In this document: positions 56,061-64,000 of the stretch, one piece after another
How positions within the stretch are numbered: the first letter of the stretch is position 1
How the letters are laid out: each line of letters starts with the position of its first letter
NCBI RefSeq assembly: GCF_003473485.1
Contig: NC_053044.1
Location: 54,786,091-54,850,090, forward strand
Source of the DNA: Medicago truncatula
Taxonomy: Eukaryota; Streptophyta; Magnoliopsida; Fabales; Fabaceae
Direction: 5' to 3'
Length of the DNA stretch: 64,000 nucleotides
Made by a program: the position numbers and the translations under genes
The notes under the pieces: model-generated
Told to the model about the DNA's origin: nothing
Seen by the model: only the letters and a program-made list of their open reading frames with translations
The model's database searches: none

Positions 56061-57846
56061 ATACAACAAGATGTGATTTTTTTTTGTCAAATTTCATTGA
56101 TTATTGCAATTCAAACAACAATGTTTTGGTGTAAAAAATACAACCACAATGTTTTGGCGATCAAACATCAAGAGAGATAAGTGTATATTTTAATACAAGA
56201 GTATATGAGAGTATAATTTATTTATTTTTCTCAATGAAATACGAGTTATTTATTAGTGATTAAATATCATATGAAACATCATGTAGAACAAAGGTTAGAA
56301 TTAAAACAGCATAAATACTAGACTAGCTAGAGGGTGGTGAAGCAAGACATAAAGACAATAATCTCCTAACTGGTTATGAACTTTGATAATTTCTCATTCT
56401 GTACTCCATTAGCTACCAAGTTGCGTAGTGTATTTTGGTGGCTCTGTATACTTTTCCCAAACTAATTCGGAGGTGGGTCAACCTTCCATATTTTCAACCT
56501 AATCTTAATGAATTAATTGAAAATTTTAACCTTTCTTCTTTAATGTGAGGTTTTTCTGTCCACACAAAAAGTTCAAACAAACAGTGTACTACGTAACGTG
56601 TTATTTCGTTCACTTTCATCATTGACCCATATAATCCTCTATAAAAAAAACCATTCACTCGTATAACTATGGTTGAATGGGAATGAGTCAAAATATATTG
56701 ATATTTTTTTTTTCGAGGTACAAATATATTGATAACTTAAAACCCAATTCACTAAAATTGGGATATTTTTTATTCCACCAAGAAAGTTGATTTCTTTACA
56801 CTAAAAAGGTTACGTTTTCTGGTAATTCTAAAAGTTACGTTTTTTTTTTTTTTTTTTTTTTTAAGAATAAAAGTTACGTTTGTTATAGACTAATAAAAGA
56901 TATTTTATATGTTTTAAAATGATTCTATGAGAAGCACTCACTCAAAAATAGTAGAAGCTAATTTAAACTCCTTTGATATAATTGAAAGAGTAATTTGACA
57001 TTTTGACCATTTTTAATTTTTTTATTATCCCGTTAAAATAAGAGAAATGTTAACCAGTGCCCCTGTGACATTGGTTAAGGCATTATAAAAAGAATTTTGT
57101 CTCGAAAATTGTGTATTCTACTTTTTAAAAGTTAAAAAATTATTTTTTTTCAATGCAAAACTTTACTTTTCTTTATACTTTTAGTTACTTAACTAGTACC
57201 CTGAAGACACCGGTTAACGAGACCCTTAAAATAAATATAAAAAGATGAAAATGATTTTTTCATGTGAAGTTATTTAAACTAAATTTAGAAAAGGCAGAAT
57301 TCTTTTAGAAAAGGCAACCAAACATAATGCAAAATGCTAGAATCAAGGTGAAGGCTTGCAAACGTGAGTCTACGGGTTCAAAACGCAATACAAAGGGTTA
57401 CTAATTGTGGTGGGTTGATAATCCAAAAGAGTTTTGCACACACAACCAATCAAAATATTTTGAATTGCTACATTTGATCCACATAAATTAAAATCATTAA
57501 TTGATGTGACAATTCAGAATGTTTTGATTGGTTATATGTGCAAAACTATTTTAGACTATCTATGCACCACCAAATAGATTTTTTTTTTCTTATCTCTAAC
57601 ACCGTTTTTAAAAAGTAGTTTACCAAAAGAGTTTTTCTTCTCTAAAAGAGCTTTAAAAATTGGATTACCAAACAAAAATAATTATTCTCTTCTTAAAAAC
57701 ATTTTTTTTAAATTATTAAACAAATTATAAAAACTAAAAAGTTTTTACAACTTTAAACTTAAGAATAAAAAGTTGTATGGTTTTTTTCTTTTACAAAAGT
57801 TGTATCTAAATTTAAATATGATGAGAATGTTACATATTTTATTTTA
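56061..57846. other. AT-rich intergenic sequence
   Basis: No gene recognised. It holds a T run of ~24 at 56838-56862 flanked by near-duplicate AAAAGTTACGTTT words (56827 and 56868), which may mark a small poly-A retroinsertion. Confidence 0.4.
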
Positions 57847-58136
57847 GGGTTAACAAGTCTTTACCCCTCTGTAATATAGGTCATTTTTTATTTTTCTCTC
57901 TGTAAAATATTTTTTTTTGATTTACCCCCTGTAAAAAAAAATTGTTTTGATTTACCCCCTAATAGGCCAAACAAAAACGAAAATTTCTTGAAAAAATAAA
58001 ATAAAATTGGTTTTTGTTTGGCCTATTAGGGGGTAAACCAAAACAATTTTTTTTTACAGGGGGTAAATAAAAAAATATTTTACAAGGAGAAAACAAAAAA
58101 TGACCTATATTACAGGGGGTAAAGACCTATTAACCC
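57847..58136. mobile_element. Mutator-type MITE, 290 bp
   Basis: Left GGGTTAACAAGTCTTTACCC and right ends GGGTAAAGACCTATTAACCC; arms of about 120 bp with repeated TTTACCCCCTGTAA words. The 9-bp flanks TTTATTTTA (57838-57846) and TTCATTTTA (58137-58145) match at 8 of 9. Confidence 0.85.
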
Positions 58137-61100
58137 TTCATTTTATAAACATTTGTCGATATTCATTTTCTTTCTATCTCTTATTGGACCATACAAAGAT
58201 TCAAACTAGCAGTTTAGTGTATGTGTAGTCCATGTCAAGCACAATCAACATCAAAGGTCAAGAAATGTCCAAAAATTTGAAGCTTGTGTGTATTTATATC
58301 TTATTATTGGTTTTAATTGAAAAATTGCTAAACATTTCTATTTGGCCGACAATAGAGTTTTTACTCTATCTTGTAGTTGAAACTGCTTGTATGTAGAAAT
58401 GAGATGGATGAATATACACATAGCTATTCAACCAAAAGTTTCATTGGGTGGTCCAAGTTCAAGTTTTGCCGGGATTGTGCAGATTAAGTGTACTGACATA
58501 TGCTCTTCTACAAGAGTCAAGTTGAAGTTTCTTTATTAAATGCATCATTTACTTTGGTTTACAATGTGTTTCTGACATTTGCATTGACATACTTATTGCT
58601 GGAAAGTCAATATTGTTCCGTAGGATGGTGTTCGTTTTAAGTGTACATGATGCTTTGATTCTCTTTGATGTTTCAGTTGCTCACATTAACTTAATCAAGG
58701 GTACATATATGATTAATATATAAATCATTGTTTTTCTTCTTTAACTGTCTGCATAAAATGTTGGATTATTAATCACTTTTCACTATGTTGTTTGATATTA
58801 TTCAGAGCGACTACTACTTTGTGGTTTTTTTATCGATGTTCCGATTGCTCAACCTCTACGAAAATATGAATGAGAGATTTTCATTACTGATAAAAAAACA
58901 GATGCAATGTGAGTTTTTTATTAACAACTTTTTGTTTTCAATTTTGTGTTACGAATTTGAGTTCTCAAATTTTCTTCATTAATTTTATAAGGAGTTAAAA
59001 GAGTGTTTTGACTTTGTTGATCCAATTGATTGAAAACCATGAGAGAAAACGATGAGTTTTATTTTTAATCACCGCTTGTCGTTATGATCCTATTTTTAAT
59101 TTTGGTATTATTATGAACTTTTTATCCCTATATATAATTTAAATGTCTATATTAATAGTGAATGTTATCTAATTTGTAAACTACTCATCAATGAAAACAA
59201 TTCAGGAAAATATTATTGGTGGAGATATTGGAAAGGTTGTTTGTGATGATTTGATTAAGATGAGAGCATTTTGCATTGAATATGATGTTGGTATTGTAAG
59301 TAAAAGTTTATGTTTAATATCAACATTCTTTGTCACTCAAGAGTTTATAAGTAAAAGTTTATACCGTGTCATCGCAACATTCTTAATTCTTCTATAAATA
59401 TTACTAATAATTTTTATACAAACTTTTACTTCAACGTACTTATATTCTTTGATTATAAAAATTGTGTTTAATCTTAAATGATAGCAGTAACATTTATATA
59501 TGTTATGTTATTGAGAAAGTTGCAATTGCATATGTTAACATGTTTCATTCCAATTTAGCTTGCATACAAATTGTGTTTGGTTATGAGAATTTAACAACTT
59601 TGTATATTTGTTGCTAACTTTAACTTACATATGTTATTGATGATATTATTATTGTTTTAGTGTGCTATTGTCATATAAAGTTAACATGAAATTTTTCTGT
59701 TTTGGTATAAAATAATGTGATTGATTCATTGCTTATGAAAATTATGTTTGATCTTAAATGATAGTAAGGGCATAAATATATGATATTTATAAAGGATTAA
59801 TTGTTTAGCTTGAAATTTGCAAATGGTTGAAACTTACATTGCAAACAAAATGTCTTTAGTTTTAAAAATTGAACAAGTTTTTTATTTTTACTTGATCACT
59901 AGAAAGTTATTGTCTTTGTTTAAATGAAATGCATAATGTATATACTGATTTTGCTTATAAATTTTTTCTATTCTTTTTAAGTACAAGAGAAGATTAATGC
60001 TTTGCAAGAGAGTTTGCAAAGTAGATTGCTCTCTTTGTTATGTTGCGTGATCCAAACGAGTTTTGCATATAGCTATTACAATGTTTTTTTATATTCTGCA
60101 TCAAACATAGTGTGAATGCTCTGTCGATATCTAACGTATGTTAAAGACAGATTCATTGTACATTGACAAATATATTAATTACTAACTATATCACACATTT
60201 GTGATAACACGAGTCTTGAGTCTAGTTTTATTCATTTTTCTTTACTCTTAAAGGATGTCTGATATTTATACTTACTTGTTAATATACAATTGACATTTAA
60301 TATACATTTATACATAAAGGGTGTACGATACCATAAATTACAACTATTATATTTGCATAAATTTTTCATCTTAATGATTTTTTTTTTTTATCAAACTAAT
60401 GACTTAAATATGACGTGACACACCCATTTTTAATTGGTGCATCCCGAATGCAATATATAATGTACATATTTAAAGAAGATAATAACATCTCTTGTAATAC
60501 AGTATGGATTCCGTTTTGTCCAATTTAGACATTTAACGGTCTCGATTATTTGTCATTTTCTTATCGGTTATGCTTGAAGTAACAATCAGATAGACTTTCA
60601 GTAGTTAATGTCTATGAACCTGTATTGCTGTTTTATTTTTTTGCTGTTGCGCCTAAGTAAATTGCTCTTTTTTTTTCTTTCTCCCAGAATGTACGATTAC
60701 TTGTCAGCAATCGACATATATGATCCCCCACGTCTGTGAAACTAAAAATATTGTCTAAGATCATTTCCAATGGTGATGTCTTCATCATTTAAGACCTGAT
60801 ATCTGATAGATATTTTCATTGGATTTTTTTTGAAGGTTTTTAAGACCCAGGGTGTCACTTAAGATCCACATTCTTAAGTGGACCCCACACTACTCTTTGT
60901 TAAAATAATCATTTTACTGTTGAAATATAAATAATGAAGAGTTAGTGGTATGACCGATTTAAACATTTTGTGAGAGGGTCTTAATTAGAGTGACTGGGTG
61001 CTTATTAAGTATTGTTATTAAAAAATTATAAAAAAGGGATATGTACATATCGAACCCGTTTAAAACTCCAAATTAAAGGTCCCTATTATAGATGCATTTA

Positions 61101-61470
61101 TTAGATCAAGAGAAGCAAAGCAATAGTTCATTTTTTATTATTATAGATCCTTTAATATCTTATTCTTATTTTTTATTGTTACATGAGAGGGTAGAAACCA
61201 TTAATGCCATAACTTTACTATAGCGTAAATAACATCTTTGCTCTCTCTGGAGTATATAACTCTGGTTGCATTCCATTACTAGGCCTCCCAGTTTCAAGAA
61301 GCTGCAACAAAAAAAATAGTGACCTTTTAACCCTAGTTAGTTTTTACAATATTAAACAAACAATGCAAAATAAATATTAGATGCATTTACATTTTACATG
61401 ATTGATTGATTTCTTTTTTTGAGGGGATGATTGATTAATTTTTTGAATAGTAATTGAGTGAAATTTATAA
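58137..61470. other. AT-rich gene-poor region
   Basis: No supported gene. Exon-like open stretches near 58785-58982 (FRLLNLYENMNERFSLLIKK) and 59191-59300 (MKTIQENIIGGDIGKVVCDD, followed by a GTAAGT donor) could be fragments of a captured or decayed gene, but I do not recognise them. A segment at 60752-61000 (AAGATCATTTCCAATGG ...) resembles one end of a Harbinger/Tourist MITE. Confidence 0.35.
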
Positions 61471-61658
61471 GAGTAGTGATATTTGAACAACCATTTTATA
61501 CAACTTTTGGTGACAACTTTTTTTTTTTTTCTCTCTTTTCATTGGTTAAAAACAATGGAGAGAGAAAAAGGAAGAGAGAGAATACGAGAATAATGTGAGT
61601 ATGAGAGATAAAGTTGTCAAAAAGTTGTCACAAAGTGGTTGTACAAATATCATTTCTC
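61471..61658. mobile_element. Mutator-type MITE, copy C, exact TSD
   Basis: Inverted ends GAGTAGTGATATTTGAACAA and ACAAATATCATTTCTC; perfect 9-bp duplication AATTTATAA at 61462-61470 and 61659-61667. Confidence 0.92.
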
Positions 61659-61829
61659 AATTTATAACTATAAAGACTAAAAATTTAATAAGGAGTATTA
61701 ATTAAATAAAATAAAAAAAAGTTTGAGTACTAAAAAATTCGAGGCCCAAAATGACAGGTTTAGTTTACTTGCAATCTGATGGGCCAGCCCTAGATATAGA
61801 GTGTCAGTTAAGGGGGGTGACCAGACAAC

Positions 61830-62885
61830 TTTTTTTTTTTTTTTTTGATAGGCTAAGAGAAAGGTTGGGCATCCGGGAGAATCTGAAGCATCCCAACTAG
61901 GTTGGCACCCTAACAGAAGCCCCCATCCTCTACCGCCTTTCGAATACGTAATATTATTAAAAAAAAAAAAAGGAAAAAAATTTACAATAAGGGGACTAGG
62001 CCAAAACCCTCAAAAGAAAAATAAATATATATAGGAAAAACAAGGGACCAAAATAGCTAACAAAATCTATAAATAGGCATCCCATTTCTGTCCCTAGTAA
62101 AATCCGCCAACAAAGAAGAAGGCAACATAGTGAACCACGTAGTATCAAGCAGGGAATCATTATTACCAATCCCCCGGATCTTCTAAAACAAAATTATTCA
62201 TTTAAACGGAGGAAGAGGACCCTGAGAGCAGGTTTTGTATGAAGCCTTTTGCACGTTCTTTTTCTTCTGAGACTTTGAAACTACCTCTTTAAATGACACC
62301 TCATTCACAGCAACCTTTGCTAGCCAAGTTTGCATAAAATCTAACTCTTTCTACAACACTGGGTCTACAGGAGCACCATCCGGCGCCATAATACTACTGA
62401 CATTTAATGTTTTTTCCTTGACTGGGGATAAAATATGTTCTTGGTTCTCCTCCAAATCATTTCTAGCTATCTCATCAGATACATTCTCAAGTTGTATGGT
62501 AAAAGTATTATTAGTAATAGCAGGGCTATGAGAAATAGGAGTTACCATAATTGTCGGTGTTACAACCAAGATGTCATCTGTGTGGTCAATAATATCGCCC
62601 CCTTGGGATTGAGACGTTGCATCCATCTCCAAGGTAGCCTCCAAAGATGCGGCCTCAAGTGGTATTTGAGCTGGAATATCTGAATTTGTGGATTGGTGCT
62701 GCGGATGTGGGACAATTTCTATTTCCTCCGCCAAATGTGTCGCCTCTAGTGTTTTCTGAAAGGGAATATTTGAATTCATTGATTGTTGTGGGACTGCTTC
62801 CGTTTCCTCATCTAGATTTATCGGTTCTGAATCATTTTCTTTTGAGGAGCCAAAAGCTTTTGAGGAACCAACTACATCACAACAC
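61830..62885 (-). mobile_element. Internally deleted L1 LINE
   Basis: On the minus strand it ends in a poly-A tail (T run 61830-61846 on plus) preceded by a 3' UTR of plant L1 type (GTTTTGGCCTAGTCCCCTTA, TTCTCCCGGATGCCCAACCT). Upstream lies an ORF1-type frame (62779-62351) and then KIRGIGNNDS, the usual start of L1 ORF2. This is joined almost directly to TTWFTMLPSSLLADFTRDRN plus GMPIYRF, which resembles the ORF2 C-terminus. Most of ORF2 is therefore missing by an internal deletion near 62150-62165. The 5' end and target duplication were not defined. Confidence 0.7.
62351..62779 (-). pseudogene. L1 LINE ORF1 C-terminal part
   Basis: 142 codons open: acidic, Thr/Ser/Pro-rich (LEATLEMDATSQSQGGDIID ... 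ENQEHILSPVKEKTLN). After the stop, the next codons still read as ORF1 end (FKEVVSKSQKKKNVQKASYK), which fits a decayed LINE ORF1 tail. The zinc knuckle is not present. Confidence 0.5.
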
Positions 62886-62942
62886 TTTATCGGTGTTTTT
62901 TTTCTTCACCAATTTAACTTAACTAATTACTCCTAGTTATAT

Positions 62943-63307
62943 GAGTTGTGTCATTTAAACATTTATTTATATGATAATTTTTTAGACAACCAAAGTCTTA
63001 AAAAAAAAATGAAATATTGACACAAAAATCAAAGCAATAAAAAGAAAAAAATAAAAATATAATGTGAATATGAAAGAGAAAATTGTCATAAAAATTGTCA
63101 AAATGATTGTTCAAAGAGGAGTGTTATTTGAACAACCATTTGGTTGACAACTTTTGGGACAACCATAATTTACAAAGAAAAAGTTGGTATTTGCACGAAA
63201 ATCAAAGCAATAGAGAGATAAAGTAAAAAGTAATATGAGTATGAGAGAGAAAGTGGTCACAAAATAGATGTTCAAATATCATTTCTCTTGTTCAAATAAC
63301 ATTTCTC
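62943..63307. mobile_element. Mutator-type MITE, copy E, interrupted by copy D
   Basis: The outer copy starts GAGTTGTGTCATTTAAACA and ends TTCAAATAACATTTCTC; the 9-bp flanks TAGTTATAT (62934-62942) and TAGTAATAT (63308-63316) match at 8 of 9. Its right arm is split by copy D at the word TTGTTCAAA. Confidence 0.85.
63116..63287. mobile_element. Mutator-type MITE, copy D, nested in copy E
   Basis: Inverted ends GAGGAGTGTTATTTGAACAA and TTCAAATATCATTTCTC; perfect 9-bp duplication TTGTTCAAA at 63107-63115 and 63288-63296, which is the terminal-repeat sequence of copy E. Confidence 0.92.
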
Positions 63308-63316
63308 TAGTAATAT

Positions 63317-64000
63317 ATACACATAGTATTCTAAAAGATAAATAATTAGTTAAAGACAGAAAATAAATAATAGGGTTAAGTACTCCTAAATATACCAACA
63401 TTTGATTTCAATTTACCTAAAATATTTTGGATATGGTCGATAATAACTGGACTTGTTTGACAAACACATCATACCAAAAATTGCAACCCTAAATATCTAA
63501 CAGTATCAACGTACAACAATATTCAACTATTCATTCTCTTTCTCTACTACTCTTCTTTTTCTTCAAGTCTTCATTGGAGCTTCAACAACGTACAATAGTG
63601 TTCGATTTCAATCAGAACATGAAAAAAAAATTGGGGTAGAACCTGATGTGACTATAACAACACCATGCCTCACACTAGGTTTTCCCCAGGCTTGAGAAGC
63701 TGCAAAAATACAGTAAATTTTTTATGTTAGAATGAATCATTATTTGGCATACCATTAAAAATAAGTGGTAAAGGTCAAGGTTAAGTTTTACTTTTTATAT
63801 CTTTTTTTATCGGGGCATAGAATTATTTGATATGACGTGTTTTAAATAAGTTTTAAGAAAATTTTATTACAACTAGAGTCAAGAGGAGCATGATCATTTA
63901 TATTGACAAAAATAATAAAAAATAAAATAAGTGAAGGGGTAAAATTGGAATAAAAAATAGTACACTAAAATACAATATTTTTTAATATAAGATAAAAAAT
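63317..64000. other. Right-edge intergenic sequence
   Basis: No gene established. On the minus strand a GCAG acceptor-like site at about 63700 precedes an open stretch (WGKPSVRHGVVIVTSGSTP) that resembles, at DNA level, a similar GCAG-flanked stretch near 61300; both could be relics of one exon. Confidence 0.3.

Noticed and set aside
59191-59397. 68-residue open frame
   Set aside because: An exon-like start followed by a donor-like GTAAGT is suggestive, but there is no partner exon and no recognisable domain.
1-64000. CRISPR arrays, bacterial operons, riboswitches, phage elements
   Set aside because: The window is plant nuclear DNA; no regularly spaced direct-repeat array or prokaryotic gene organisation was seen.

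Overview
The window is nuclear DNA of a flowering plant, almost certainly a legume and most likely Medicago or a close relative. Protein genes have GT-AG introns, the background is AT-rich, and the repeats are plant ones. Several repeat types seen here (TIR elements starting GGTTAAATATG or GGCTTAATACATG, and tRNA-derived SINEs with short target duplications) are familiar from Medicago sequence. The species is inferred, not proven.

Six gene loci are supported. (1) 8060-8581, minus: single-exon SRPBCC / lachrymatory-factor-synthase-like protein. (2) Two intact DUF761 ('cotton fiber protein') paralogs at 15544-16152 and 20620-21183, with a dead third copy between them at about 18881-19134. (3) 34581-39322, plus: 16-exon casein-kinase-1-type kinase of the MUT9-like / photoregulatory protein kinase family, with a reading-frame break in exon 1. 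(4) 43236-49870, minus: 9-exon SHH1-like homeodomain plus SAWADEE protein, the chromatin reader of RNA-directed DNA methylation. (5) 52318-55055, plus: 8-exon PIG-F/GPI11 protein of GPI-anchor synthesis. (6) 55117-55428, minus: only the first exon of a GH18 class V chitinase, facing the PIG-F 3' end.

The rest is largely transposon archaeology, and many insertions can be proved from target-site duplications (TSDs) read in the sequence. These include: a probable solo LTR (814-1592); a 1.26-kb Mutator-type element carrying a gene fragment, i.e. a Pack-MULE candidate (2620-3882, 9-bp TSD); a 186-bp Mutator-type MITE family with five copies, one nested in another; a hAT relic (10876-11640, 8-bp TSD); an 863-bp MULE (23269-24131, 9-bp TSD); a Helitron (25372-27826) interrupting a ~450-bp tandem repeat, and a second Helitron 3' end at 28621; a decayed Gypsy gag region (about 28640-33300) split by a Stowaway MITE and by a two-gene PIF/Harbinger element (29518-33077, TTA TSD) whose transposase differs from an open frame by one stop codon; and a full-length-looking RTE-clade LINE (44376-48178, 19-bp TSD) inside an SHH1 intron. 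That LINE carries a ~660-bp internal tandem duplication.

The genes do not form a pathway or cluster. The one thematic link is that an RTE retrotransposon sits inside a gene whose product helps silence transposons. I see no evidence for a wholly new biological system; the most useful observations are the nested insertions with exact duplications and the near-intact or broken genes listed in the findings.
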